Source: Tanypteryx hageni (Eukaryota; Arthropoda; Insecta; Odonata; Petaluridae). From it: a stretch of 64,000 nucleotides of DNA. A model generated the notes under the pieces. The model was not told where the DNA came from. It did no database searches and saw only the letters and a program-made list of their open reading frames with translations. Location of the stretch: NCBI GenBank assembly GCA_028673005.1, contig CM054116.1, forward strand, positions 82,162,572 through 82,226,571, in the 5' to 3' direction. The translations under genes were made by a program, and so were the position numbers. Shown here piece after piece: positions 34,222 to 49,371 of this stretch; position 1 is the first letter of the stretch; every line of letters begins with the position of its first letter.

Positions 34222-37200
34222 GTAGACCACAATGAATGTTACTCCCTTCCAATCGCTCGTAAACGCAAGACTGAGGAGCGCATCCCGCTGGAGAGGTACA
34301 CGAGGAAAGAGGGAGATCTGCGCAGGGGTCACCGCGCACTGCTGAACCGACGACCCGACCTACCCTCCCTGCCCCTTCTCTCTTAGACTCTCGTCTCTAC
34401 CGCAATAGTGCGCGTAGATGAAGTTTACTCTATGTGGTGCAAACTTCAAGGGAGAACAGATAAATAGAGTCGTCACTCGTAGGAGAAATGCCTAAACGAT
34501 CAATGCAAGGGAGTTTTAAATGCACCCGAATCAAAGAAGCCCTTGATGTCTTTTTTTTAAGGCGGTTGGAAAGTTGAAATTGAAAATTTTTCAGCGCTTG
34601 TTTTCTAATCCCCGCGTTTACTCGACAATGGAAATTATAATACCAGAGAAAAATGTCCAATCGCTTCTGGCGAAAATAGAGTGCTCGTTTTCGAAGGAAA
34701 TAAACTCATTTGTTAAAATATACAATTATTAAGAACAAAAATACAAAGTATCTTGACGCTTCGAATAAATATCAATTTTTATGGCGGCATGATACAGCAC
34801 CACCGAATGTCTGTCAAATTCTGCCTCCAATATCAAATTGCTCTAAAATTTCTATAAACCTTTGCTGGAATACATTTTATTTAGTAGATTTGAAAGTATC
34901 ATTTATTAAATCATCACCACGCTCTACAATCTCAATTACAGGATAAATAGACTGTTTACAGTAACAGTTAAAAGTTTTGTCGTTTTAAAGATTCAGCGCA
35001 ATCTAATTGTGGAATTTTAAACTAATGAAGTATTCGTGAAATCCGAGTCATAATATTTTATTAGTACCAACCCAACCAAAGAAGAATTTTTCATTTATCT
35101 CTTAAAACAAAAAAGTTGAATATAGACTTACGGACAGACGGCAATGAGATAACAATAGCTCGTTTTTTACATTTTTTAAAACGAGCTAAAAATAAGCAAT
35201 TAAATCACATATGCATAAAAATATATTCATAAGGCACAATAAAGGCGAATCAAGACTCGCAATCATAATTTTTCCACCTCTTGGTGGGCTTCAAGATGGT
35301 CCTACCCCAATCTTTTCCAAACTAACCCTTCTTTTGATAAACGTTATTTTCTTTTCTCTTCTTATCTCTTCGCTTCTTTCCAAGAATCCTCCCGTTTATG
35401 ATTTTCAACAACAGGCCTTCGGCACTCAAAATTCACCCACTTATATCTTCTCTCCATTCCAACATTCTAATTAAGTTTATCTCTTCTCCTTAAGTATTTA
35501 AAACTTCGTATTTCGTTTTCCTTCGAACTGATTTTTACCAATAGACGTATACCCGCATCTCTTTCCTATTAGACCATATCTCGAAACCGTACAATATTTC
35601 TACCAAATTAAGAGTATAGATATATTTTTGGAGACATTTTACGGTTAGCTATTTGGTCAGCAATTTTTTTTCGTGCAAGGCTATTTTACAGTAAACGGGA
35701 AGATCAAATATATATACAATCTTATTGATGGGTCCACTAGCACATGCGAGTCCATATGAGCTATTTTTTGCATTTTCCTGATGTAGTGCGTATGCGCAAA
35801 GAGTACCTTACGCCACCGTTTGTGTCGTTCTAATTATTCTAGAGTAAGTGCCCGCCAAAAATGATGGAACATGAATTTAAATATCTTAATTTAAACGTTT
35901 TAAACCCAAAATCAATGGTCATTATTTTATAATTTTCATTTGCAAAAGAATGAAAGCCTACACTTGGGAAATTTTCTTATTATGCGAGATTCTATGGGAG
36001 GCAGAAATTATACCCAGGAGTCGAACTCGAGTCTTTTTTGTGGACTTTTAGTCGTAATTAACTTATAATGCGTGATTGAACATTCCTGCCGAATTACAAT
36101 CTTCTGCCTAGTCGAGAAGCTTGTTAAAATACTTTAAAAGAGCGTTACTCACAGAGTGACAATAAGCGTTTTACCTGCTACTAGATGAATTAGACCGTTT
36201 GAAACGGCCTTTGTAATCAAACATTATAAAATACAAATTAGACCATTTTATTATAAAATTATAGTATAACAATCCTACCAAATTTGGTTGAACTGGCTGA
36301 AGAAACGGCTGAGATATCGAGCGTTGCGGACAGAATGACCAAGCGACCCAGAGAATAAGGGTTTTATTACATTCTGGTTATATTGCGTTCCGGGAATGTG
36401 TAAGGTGGGAAGAAGGGCCCAGACATTAATTTGCACCCGGACCCACTGCATCCAGGTTATGCCATTGGTTCAGGACGGACAGTTACGCCCGTTTCGGTAC
36501 TTACGACTTGATTTTAGGTAGTTACGAAATTAAATTTGATTGATTGCCTCTATTGTTACAAACATTCCGTAAAGTGGAATCAAAAAGAATTTAGCCGTAG
36601 ATTTTATTTGAGGCCTGTTTAAAGGTATTTTTTTATGATTTCATATATAAAAGTAAATGCAATTACGGCAAAAGCGTAACTAGTACATTCAACTTCGGGG
36701 TCGATCTGAGCTCTTCGAGCCCGAATGGTTAGTTATGGCGTTTTCTTAAAAATGCATTAGAATGGTTCAAAAGGAAAATAGTTAAATAAATCTGAAATGT
36801 AGACCAAATTGTATGTACAGCGTAGAAAACCTAGCTTACCCATATCTAGGATTGGTTTGAGTCTATAAATGTCAATAAAACTCGAAATTGCATATATTTT
36901 AATGAATTGCCGCCGATAAGTGTCATTTTTTACAATTCATTTTAATGGAAATTATACGAAATTACTTTTGAATTAGGTTTACTACACTCAAACTTAATAT
37001 ACTTCATCACCAAACATACAAAACGGAAGATGAAATCGGTATCTGTCGTATCAGACGGCCAAACTTCATTTGAAATTCCCTACATTTTATTTTCTGGGGT
37101 ACCTTCTGTCATTGTCTTAAGGTCCTATAGTCCATAGTCAAGGGTGCAGGACAAAAGAATGTGATCGGTTTGCTTCACTCTGTGTCTATCCTCCACTAGA

Positions 37201-37895
37201 CCCGATAATCCCTATGCATTTTGATCGTTTCCACGATACGATACGTTCCCAGAATATTCGGGGGACTACTCTTGTATCGTTTGTGCGACGTTATCTCCCA
37301 ACCTCCTCAAAGGTGCGAAAAGAAGGGTTTCCTAGACTGAAAAATTAATGCCGATGCAGATGTCTCTATAATATTTTCATTGTCAAAAAATTCATATATT
37401 TTTAGGAGCCAATCCTCCAATGAGAATTTCTCGAGCTTAGTTTTTCTTGCATTCTGAGATTTATTTTACATTAATCGTTTTTATCCAACAACAGGCTCGG
37501 GCTTAGGGGGCGTGAGGCCACTAGGCGATAATAGTTTGCGGGGCCCGCGACCCGAAAATTCTAAAAACGTGGTTAAATTTACGGAGGAAAACAGGCTATC
37601 AAATTCGTAATATTTTTTTGCATATGCATTTAAAATGTAGTGGGTGGGCTTCTGAGGTCAACTTCGATTGCAGGTCAGAAGTCCTCGAGTGGAATCCTTA
37701 GAAATAATTATTTTTCCAATGACACCCGTCAGGTGAGAATGGTTCGCCAAATCGAGTTGACGTTATCTTCGTCATCATTTAGTATATATGACCGCTTCTT
37801 TGTATTTGGACTTTTCACACTCAATCTATACATTTTTCCCCTTTCGCAATCAGCTGCTGGCTCTGTTAACGCTAACTCTCTCGTGACTCTTAGAC
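34222..37895. other. No gene found
   Basis: Mostly AT-rich. A gacagacgg motif with an inverted AGCTCGTTTT/AAAACGAGCT hairpin at 35133-35190 marks an old repeat. A GGAGTCGAACTCG block near 36020 recalls the Helitron pair at 32-33.7 kb. On the minus strand an LYGFEIW-like stretch near 35580 hints at a LINE remnant, too weak to call. Confidence 0.35.
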
Positions 37896-38711
37896 CAGAG
37901 GTTCCCAAAACTGTGGTTTTCGAACCCTTAGGGGGTTCGCGAGAAGAAACAGGGGTTTCGCGGAAAAAAATCCGCAATGGCGTTTGCCAAGCTTATCTCA
38001 ATACACGTTTTATGTTAATCGTTCTCTGCAGCAACGGGAATTGTTGAAATAAAGATGTATTTCTTTCATACATTTGTGCAATATAGGACTGTGTGGAATA
38101 TATTTAATTTTAAGATTTATAAAATTTAACAACAAAATTGAAACAGGCGCTTCTACGCGTAAATAAACAAAATTTATTTTTGTAGAAGAGAGAAATCGAA
38201 TCCGTGACGAATGACCGTAAGTTTTGTTTAGACGCAGATCCAGAATTTTTCAGGCTTTTTAACGATGAGAAATGGTATCTATAACGACATTCGCATTACC
38301 AACGCATTTACCTGTCGTAAGGTTGTCGTTAGTTTGGGGCGATTTTTTGCTTTGATTATACATATAGTAACAAAAGATGTTGAGCTAATGATTATATTAT
38401 TAAAGGAAAGTAATAATTTTAAATGCCAAAGTTGAATTCTACGACGTGTTCTAGAACATATTTATAATGAGAACATTTTAACCACTTTTTCTTTAGGCGT
38501 AATTTACACGCAAAATTGAAGCATTTTAATTTTCATACGTGAAGGGGGGGAGGGGGGTGGTGTTTAAACACGTAAATATCCTCCTTGGCTGCGTCACTAA
38601 TATTCAAGTAAGGATGGTGATCCTTAAAAATATTTATTTTTAAGAGGACGTACGCGAGATTTGGATTTTTATGAAAGGGGTTCGCGGGATGAAAATATTT
38701 GGGAACCACTG
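37896..38711. mobile_element. hAT MITE, ~816 bp
   Basis: The left end is CAGAGGTTCCCAAAA and the right end, read inward, is CAGTGGTTCCCAAAT. GGGGTTCGCG blocks stand inside both ends (about 37930 and 38678). The flanks, CTCTTAGA-like and CTCTAGAA, are a decayed target duplication. It is non-coding; frames inside are chance. Confidence 0.7.
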
Positions 38712-38783
38712 CTCTAGAAGCTATGCCCTCAAATGGGCGAGACCTTCAGAAAAGCAAAGCTCCCAGACGCGCGAGATCCTAGG

Positions 38784-38977
38784 CAGGGGTGGGCAAACTA
38801 CGGCCCACGGGCCACATTTGGTCCGCGAGGGAATTTTATGTGGCCCGCGGCGCCATCATGAAAGCAAACCGTAATATAAAATACTGATAATTAAGCATTT
38901 TCATCTGTTAATGCTCCTCGCCTAAGAATCTGCAACTGTTAATGTGGGCCGCCACGTAAATAGTTGGCCCACCTCTG
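38784..38977. mobile_element. hAT MITE, ~194 bp
   Basis: The left end is CAGGGGTGGGCAAACTA and the right end, read inward, is CAGAGGTGGGCCAACTA. Inner GGCCCACGGGCC and GTGGCCCGC blocks follow. No clean target duplication is visible. Confidence 0.7.
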
Positions 38978-39469
38978 CCCAAGGCGGTCGCCTATATCGC
39001 CTGACCATATATTCGCCCCAGCTCAACAAGCTAAGGATTTTTCTTAAAATGGTATTACATTCATTTGGCTGCACGCTATATTCACGTCATATTATTATTT
39101 ATGAATACCTTTAAATGATTTTCATTTCACTATATTGATTTGTATTGAATTCTGTACATTTAAATTTATCATATTGTGTATCATTATGGTTAGGTGAAAG
39201 AAGGGGCCATATGGCCTCAACCTCGCCGTATTAAGAAATAAATAAATGCTAATTTTGTTATTGAATGGTCAGGATTTCGTGAATGAATGCCGCGATTTAA
39301 CGAATATAATGGTCATTATTTACATAATAAGGGCTGCGATTTAACGAATAAAATATACTTTCGGATTTATTAAAAAGATTAGCTGTTTCGGGTTGGTGAT
39401 CGAAGTCAACAACAACACATTCATCGAAATTTAGAAAACAACAAACTCCCCGGTGTACAAGAATTGAGT

Positions 39470-39518
39470 CACACACACACACGCATGCACATTCACACAC
39501 ACACGCACACACACACAA
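39470..39518. repeat. (CA)n-type microsatellite
   Basis: Interrupted CACACA runs with CGCA and TGCA variants. Confidence 0.9.
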
Positions 39519-40917
39519 ATATATACACTTTTAGTAAAATTAAATCAAATGTAATGCAATTTATGAAGTTTTTGATGAAATTAAATTACTTAAAATTAAT
39601 ATTTATCGTAGATTTTTAAGAAAATTAACATCCTTATTAGTGGTCGCTGTTTAAGAAATATAAGCATCGAAAACTACCAAACCTATTGAATTGAATTAAA
39701 ATAAACATTAATTTTCGTTGCGGATTTATAGAAAAATAAATGACGATTTTAGTCATCAGATTTTAAGAAAAATAAACCTTGAAAACTACCAAGCCTGCTC
39801 ATATATATAAAGAGTTTTCTTCGTTTATAATAGATATGAACAGAAGATCCTCTTATAAGGGCAGAATCATCTATTTTATCTTCAAGTTTATTTTCTGTTA
39901 TTCGCTTAACAGTGTGGATTTTCGGAAATTCATAGATATAACGAATTCCCATGTTAAAATATGTACTGTGTAACACAACACAAACACAATACTGACGGAA
40001 ATGTAAAAACAATTTCTTTGAATTCTTGACTTATATGCTCATGAATGAAGCGTCTGATTATAGTGTAAGATCTACTTAAATATTTTCATGTAAATAGAGT
40101 TTTTGGCTTAGGTATATACTATTGTACTCTCCACTCTCGAGGGATAGGGATTGTTTTATATTTAAAATAGTAAATACATAGCAACGGTAAATACATAGCA
40201 ACATTTATCTAAAAACATTTAGGGAGTTCATAGAATTGGGGGTTAGAGGGCTGTACCCCCATTGAAATTATTTCTTAAAAATCTGATGTGGCCACCACAT
40301 GACTTTCTCCATACCTGTAATATTTCTAAAAATTCCAAATAGGTTACATAATAAAAAATATTTTAAGAAACTGCAAGAAAATTATAGACTACAGAGAACA
40401 GATATATACTCAAACCATATCCTTCTGATATTGGATATAGCCACAAAGCTCCAACAATTATGACAATAAAAAGGAGCGTTACTAAGATGTGACTAAGTGT
40501 CAATTGTTAACAATAGTCGTCAGGTGGCGTGGTGGTGTCAGCTAAATAATTTGGTTTTTAAGATATATCTTAAACAATGCATTATATGAAACAATGTTTT
40601 GAACAAAGGACTTAGAAAATTAAATTTCCTACAAATTTATTCCGGTATGTTTTTAAATATATCAAATATTAAAGCAAATATCTCAAAATAACGGATAAGT
40701 GACAAGAGTAAACACCCACTATTGGTTGACCAATTTTTATCAAAAACTAATCAGTTCTTGTGAATTTAAAAAGCTGTCACACACACTCACACAGAGATCA
40801 TCGAGAAAATGTTCAAAACATGTTAGGGGACCTCAAAACGTGTATTTCCGTTGAAATCTCGAAATCGATTTTTTTAATGAAAACAATATTTTCCGCTATA
40901 CTAGGTATGGAGAAAGT

Positions 40918-41160
40918 GAAAAAGGAAACGTTAAACACAATTTACCCGTTTCTCTTTCTATACCAACAAGTACCCACTGTCCTTCCACGCGATGACCGGG
41001 GTTATACTTTCTTTTCCTAAACATTGATTCGTCAATTTCCACTACTAATCCTTCTCCTCCGATTTTTTTGCTTGTCTTCTCTATGAATTCCACAATCACT
41101 TCTCTGCAGAACTGAAACCAGTCGACGAGGGTACTCTTTGATAACCCGTACTATTTTACA
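40918..41160 (-). pseudogene. Merlin-type (ISXO2-like) transposase fragment
   Basis: The minus-strand frame reads YGLSKSTLVDWFQFCREV, then VVEIDESMFRKRKYN and GQWVLVGIERETGKLC. The EIDES-F-RKRKYN...GxxxEGQWV-G-ER-TG pattern is the signature of the ISXO2-like transposase domain of eukaryotic Merlin elements (related to bacterial IS1595/IS1016). The Asp in EIDES is the first catalytic residue. An in-frame TAG lies upstream (about 41151), and homology stops after KLC near 40945, before the other catalytic residues. It is a dead fragment. Inverted ACTTTCTCCATACCT at 40305 and 40905 may be related ends. Confidence 0.75.
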
Positions 41161-41547
41161 ATATCTTTTGACTGAGTTTTGTTTTTAATTTCGAAGGTCA
41201 TTATCATTATTTCCATTGTAGTTACCTTACTCATTGTAAACCAAAATCCGCATCTGATACTTTTCGTTGTTTTACATTTCTTTTTGATCATCTTTCCGTC
41301 TTCTATTTCCTCTACTCTATGGTTACACATAAAACGATCGCTCAGGTATTTTTACCTTGTGAAAGTCATTGGTTTTCACATTTCGTGCATTCCATCGAAG
41401 ATTTCATCAGTTTCATATCTTGTCCAAATTTTATGCTGATTTCTTTATTGGCAAATATATACAAAATAAATGCCCGTGACATTTCTCCTTTTTTCTCGTT
41501 ACATTTTCCCCGATGATGTTTCTGGAATTGTCATTTTTTCAATTACT

Positions 41548-42482
41548 CATTGTCCCGAATATAAGGCGACCTCGAATATAACGCGACCCTAAGATTTCTG
41601 GAAAGTTTTTTAAGAAAAAACTAAATCTCGAATATAACGCGACCCCAAACAATTATCAGCCAATCTAACACAAGTTCCTCCTTCATCCACACCTTCTCCT
41701 GTGCGTGAAAGATCACACCTGACGGTCACTTTGCCTTTGGCGTCCTTTTACGGTTTAAAATTACGTAGGGAGTCAGTTTTCGCCCGAGACTGCAAACATA
41801 ACAGTTATCCTTGATTTCTCATTTCCGGTGGATTTAAAAAAAATCGATTTAGCACCTTTTTCGTTGACGCTGACGTTTGATGGCATATCAAAAAATACTG
41901 AGGTTTGATTTGCATTTCCCTTCTAGTCTAGCAGATAGTTATGTTTTTTCAGCAAGCTTATGACATACCTCGAATACGCCGACGCACTGATCGCTTCAAT
42001 GCAACGCTTATCGAAGAGTTCAGCCGCCGACTGAACTCGATCTATTCTTTCCTCGGAAGCTTTTCAAGTACAGTGTTGACGCTGACGTTTGATGGCATAT
42101 CAAAAAATACTGAGGTTTGATTTGCATTTCCCTTCTAGTCTAGCAGATAGTTATGTTTTTTCAGCAAGCTTATGACATACCTCGAATACGCCGACGCACT
42201 GATCGCTTCAATGCAACGCTTATCGAAGAGTTCAGCCGCCGACTGAACTCGATCTATTCTTTCCTCGGAAGCTTTTCAAGTACAGTGTAACATGCACGTC
42301 TAATGTGTCTACACTGTAACAAATATTTTGCATCTCTTAAACAGACGTGCGGAATATACGGTGATTTTTCGAAAGACAATTTTATGATCTTTTAAAATTA
42401 CTAGTACTCGAAATTAACGCGAGGGCTACTTTTAAAATTTCATTTTTAGGAAAAAACATCGCGTTATATTGGGGGCAATACG
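41548..42482. mobile_element. Terminal-inverted-repeat element with CGAATATAACGCGACC ends
   Basis: The left end is ATTGTCCCGAATATAAGGCG and the right end, read inward, is ATTGCCCCCAATATAACGCG. The left side repeats CTCGAATATAACGCGACC-type blocks at about 41571 and 41628. Layout and end sequence suggest a pogo/Tigger-like MITE, but a TA duplication is not clear. It contains the perfect 212-bp duplication described separately. I see no transposase. Confidence 0.5.
41863..42286. repeat. Perfect tandem duplication, 2 x 212 bp
   Basis: 41863-42074 and 42075-42286 read as identical, both starting GTTGACGCTGACG and ending CAAGTACAGT. They lie inside the element at 41548-42482. Confidence 0.9.
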
Positions 42483-43579
42483 GTAATACCTGTTAATATT
42501 TTTCTATAGTTTCGTCCATCATTATGGGGTTCATATTAACAGTTTTATCAAAAATATTAAATACATAACAACTGTAAATACTTAGCAACATTTCTTTTAA
42601 AAATTTGGTGAGTATGATAATGAACCTAATCCGAGTTTTGGAAACTCCTTAATAAAATCTTTCACAACGACAATCTATGCTAAGGTAAAATAGAAATGCG
42701 ATGTACCATTTTACTAAAATGTAATGCACCTTTTAATAAAGCACCCATAATCCATGAACTGAATCTCGTTAAAACAGGTCAATAAAATTGAAAAATATTT
42801 TTTTTGATGGGAGGGAGAAATCTTAAAGAAGAGAAGAAGGATGTACAAATCATACGCGTATAGTGCATGCGAGGCAGAGGCATTATTTACGATTTATGCA
42901 ATCATTTAAAAAATGATATGTATTAATAACTAAGTATAATATCTAAGAACTGGTATGTTAAAAAATATCGAATTTTTGATTCACCTGTTTACTTCCTAAT
43001 CGGTAGTATTCAATAAAACAATCGAAAATTATTTTAAAATTACCTCATTCAAATAGTACTAATATAATCTTTATTTTAACGTTAATTCCTTCCTTTAAAT
43101 TACTCATTCCTTTTCACTTACAAACGCTGTGTATACGTAAATAAAATTCTTCGTCCTAGATAATCCATTTCCATTTGTTCCCTAAATGTTTCTTTCCCAC
43201 GAAATAAAATAAAATAAATTCGTTATTTACAGCAGATATAGTTTATTTCAGTTGCCACGAAGATTGTTTTCGTTGACAATTAAAAAAGATGGAAAAATTT
43301 TGTAAGTTCAAATTGAATTATGACATTCCCGTTCGATTTTCTTGAAATCGGATATCATTATATCATTTCCCTATTTTATCTCCCTTTATGTTCTAAATAC
43401 CAAATTTGATGAACATCCAGTAGTTTCGCAGACGGACGGTCACGACGGGACCATAAGGGGTTCTTTGTTTACTTTTTGTAAAGAACGCTTAAAAATGTAT
43501 TAAAATAAATGGATACATGTGATTATAGCATTCATATTTACCTGAGAAAACATAGCAGTGCATTATGTGTACTCTATAG

Positions 43580-46447
<2,868 letters not shown>

Positions 46448-46455
46448 CTCTATAG

Positions 46456-46897
46456 CAATGCTCTGCAACCATTCAATTTCACGACACACTTTTGTGTTCA
46501 CTCGAAGTTAGCGACACACCGAACTTAATTATATGAGACCCTGTAGATTTTTTGACCGGCCTGTTGCCAACAAAAATGAAAACAAAATGGCCTTTTCCAC
46601 ACAGTCGTAGTCAATTATTACAAAAATCTAAAATTTACAAATCGCTTAAGTATTTAATCCGGATTATGAGATAATTCTATGAAGAAGTTGCCAATTCTCC
46701 AGTTACGAAGCAACTTGGTTTCAGTTTCAAACAAACAAAGTTAGAAATTCTACCATAAATTATTGCTCTTTACAAGAAATTTCGCTTCTACGTTCTTAAC
46801 TGGAGAATAATGAAACTTTCCATTCCCAAATTTATTTATTTAACAAAATTTTTCGCGGCACCCAAATGTACCGCAGCATACAGTTTGGAAACCACTG
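46456..46897. mobile_element. hAT MITE abutting the full-length hAT element
   Basis: The left tip is CAATGCTCTGCAACC and the right tip, read inward, is CAGTGGTTTCCAAAC, with CGCGGCACCC inside. It shares its left flank CTCTATAG with the transposon; the right flank is TTCTAGAG (46898-46905). It is 442 bp and non-coding. Confidence 0.65.
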
Positions 46898-47605
46898 TTC
46901 TAGAGCGATAAAAGGTCTGTCATTACTCAATAAACGTTTCCTATCACATGTGGAAACTACATTTCCACTTCCATGTATACAACGTCATATTTCGTCTTCT
47001 ATTAAATAGAAAGGGACAATATTTTTATGTGATTTCTGTAATTATTCCGAATAACGACAAGGTAACTCAAGGGTACATAAAAAATATGAAGTGCCTTTTA
47101 AAAAAATAACAATCGTAACATTTAACTAAAATTTTCAGTGAAGACATGAAAAAGTTGACCTGCGGGAAACTTTTTCCCTAATTGGTTTAGAGTGGTACAT
47201 CCAGCGATCTTTGAAGAAGGTTGAATGCCAATAACTTCTGTAGTTTTCACGATATTGATTATTATATGAAAGCGCGGGCACGCGCAGGATATGTAACGGA
47301 CCGGAGTGCAAATCGCTTCTCTCCAGCAAATAGTCTCTACTTATTTCAAGCTAGTATAAATGTTATAGCTTAAAAATATCATGTTTTGCGTAAATCCTAA
47401 ATTTCATAGTTATTCAATAAAAATGTGAAAAGTTATGAGTTCTTATATCTGTGCTATTATCGCGCCCGCATCGGCAAAACAATCTCTTTTGTATCTGCGG
47501 TGGGATTTGTGTTAACATCCTCCGGGCTTGAGGGCTTAATTGAAACAGCAACTATGACAGTCAAGGAAGAGAGAAATGGATAGAGAATGTGTGTGTATGT
47601 TTTTT

Positions 47606-47820
47606 TGCTAATCAACCTCTTGGATTATTATTGCCGTAGCCCCTTTCACACCGAACACAATCATAAGAGAGTAGGGTATTCCGGTGCCGGAATTAGCCTA
47701 CTCTTAACGAAGAGTACCAAGGGGGCCAACTGCTTAATAATGTCCCTTCCGACGGACGGAACGCTGAATTTGCGCGGTCATATAATTCACGAACTTCACA
47801 CAATATCACCATCAATTTTG
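47606..47820 (-). mobile_element. tRNA-derived SINE, copy 3, head lost
   Basis: On the minus strand: GACCGCGCAA...TTCAGCG, TCGGAAGGGACAT, TTGGCCCCCTTGGTACTCTTCG, TAAGAGTAGGCTAATTCCGGC and the tail CCAAGAGGTTGATTAGC (47618-47634). This matches the body and tail of copy 1. No B box is left upstream, so the copy is 5' truncated or its head has decayed. Confidence 0.7.
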
Positions 47821-47899
47821 CAGCATCCTTAGAACATGAATGAGGTACTGATGTGTGAAATTTTATGTAAGCTATTGGGTGACACAATATTATGATGCA

Positions 47900-48250
47900 G
47901 CTGTGCTTTCATCTGTTCATGGTTCATCCATCCAATCCCAACTTATCCCCACTCACGAATCACCTATTGCTCCTATTCTTTCTATATTCCCACTCTCCTT
48001 TAACCTATCGCCTTCTCTTTCCTCCAATTCTTCCTCCCCTCTCACATGCTGGTCATAATCAAAGGGTGTCTGTCCGTAGACAGGCCCGTGATTATTCTTC
48101 GTTAACCTGGTTCTCAATATACCCCTTTTTATCCTATTCTTTCTTTCTCCCCTCCCCCTGTTGGTATAAAAGCCTATTTTTTAATACTTGTTACCTGATG
48201 ATGGTGATCATTCATCGAAACCTGTCGATGTTAAATAGTATTATGTGGAA
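47900..48250 (+). mobile_element. Penelope-like 3' end (fragment of a second family)
   Basis: It has a pyrimidine-rich stretch with CCCCTCCCCC, then GGTATAAAAGCC, then CCTGATGATGG...CGAAACC. This is the usual order in the 3' terminal repeats of Penelope-like elements. I found no polymerase frame upstream, so only the 3' part was inserted. Confidence 0.5.
48182..48243 (+). ncRNA. Hammerhead ribozyme-like motif
   Basis: Core CTGATGA (48195-48201) and GAAA (48217-48220) are joined by stem II GGTGA/TCATC with a four-base loop TCAT. Stem III is minimal, AC/GT around a two-base loop, placing the cleavage position at C48226 (GTC). Distal stem I is a perfect 7-bp TAATACT/AGTATTA (48182-48188 with 48237-48243) around an internal loop, as in natural type I hammerheads. 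One extra U (48202) separates the core from stem II. That may weaken activity; cutting is not shown. Confidence 0.55.
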
Positions 48251-48614
48251 TAAATCTAAGTTTCATGAAATTTGTGTTTTTTTGATCTTTCTTTTAATTT
48301 TAAGGGTGACAAATTTCATTCGTGTTATGGAATTACTCTCATCTATTAATTTATATTCACACTATCCACATATCTAAGCATTGGTGCGGGGTTATTGCAA
48401 GAGTCATGGCAAAAGGCAAATAGCTTGCTGAATTCAATTCAAACTGAAAGCAGGGATATACAGCAAAAGTAATGGTACATATTTGTTTTTTAGTTACAAG
48501 CAGTTTTCGTCACTTGATTAGGCGACCGACTACGATTTTAATATATCTATAGAGAGAAAATAATTGTGTTATAGGCTTTATAGGAAATACTCCAATTTTC
48601 CAACACTGATTTAC

Positions 48615-48908
48615 GATGCAGGGCGTTGCCCTGGTGCGATTCGGGATTGCACCTACCCCTCTTTAACTCACCCCTCCCACCGTCCGCCGAACGTCATAAA
48701 GTAGCGTACGAAAATGGGTGTTCGCGGAAAAATCGCCATATCATTAAAACGGCTTAAATTAGAAGGTTGAAAATAATCATAAAACCTCTTCAAAATTCCG
48801 CCTAATCTTTCAGTGAAAGTTTTGTGAAAATCCGCCTAGTAGATTTGGAGATCTTGCGTTGCAAACTTTCAAACTCATCTGTCATTAAGCCTTTTATATA
48901 TACGGATT
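48615..48908 (-). mobile_element. Probable short non-autonomous Helitron
   Basis: Read on the minus strand, the 5' side is TCCGTATATATAAAAGGC (48905) and the 3' side has a perfect hairpin CAGGGCAACGCCCTG (48631-48617). A clear CTRR is not seen after the hairpin, so the 3' tip is decayed or the class is wrong. Confidence 0.4.
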
Positions 48909-48979
48909 AATTTCGTAATGGGTGTTGTTGAAAGTTGAGTGTCGGTAGCCTCATGAAAAGTGGAAGCTGTCCTCTACCT

Positions 48980-49267
48980 GAGTGGTTCTCACACTGTGTG
49001 CTGCGGCATATTGGTGTACCGTAGTATATATTTAGGTGTGCTGCGAAAAACTTTGTTTAGTAAATAAATCAACGATTTGCATGTGTTGGTGGATAATTAG
49101 GACAATAATTTTTCTTCTAATAGCTTGATTATGTAGTAGCATCAACAAATGCTTGTGTCCAAAGGTTGTAACATCCGTATCTGAAAATATATAAAGCTTG
49201 TCACAAGACCGGGGTGCCGCGAAACCATCTTTATCTTTGAAAGTGTAACGCGGCTCGAGAACCATTG
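48980..49267. mobile_element. hAT MITE
   Basis: The tips are GAGTGGTTCTCACAC and, read inward, CAATGGTTCTCGAGC. Flanks CTCTACCT (48972-48979) and CTCTAGCT (49268-49275) agree in 7 of 8 bases. It is 288 bp and non-coding. Confidence 0.75.
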
Positions 49268-49277
49268 CTCTAGCTCA

Positions 49278-49348
49278 CAGTGGTTTCCGACCTTTTCTCA
49301 ACCCAGCGGACCCCTTTTTGCGCGAGGGCCCCTAGTTGAGAACCGCTG
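49278..49348. mobile_element. Very short hAT MITE, 71 bp
   Basis: The tips are CAGTGGTTTCCGACC and, read inward, CAGCGGTTCTCAAC. It begins two bases after the target copy of the preceding MITE and is followed by CTCTATCTCAAG. It may be a strongly deleted copy. Confidence 0.6.
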
Positions 49349-49371
49349 CTCTATCTCAAGGTCGATCTTCG

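Noticed and set aside
35461..35640. LINE reverse transcriptase tail (LYGFEIW-like) on the minus strand
   Set aside because: Only one short motif matches and stops follow at once; not enough to call an element.
47892..48377. 161-codon plus-strand frame
   Set aside because: It runs through the pyrimidine-rich Penelope-like 3' end and the ribozyme-like motif; Leu/Pro/Ser richness is compositional.
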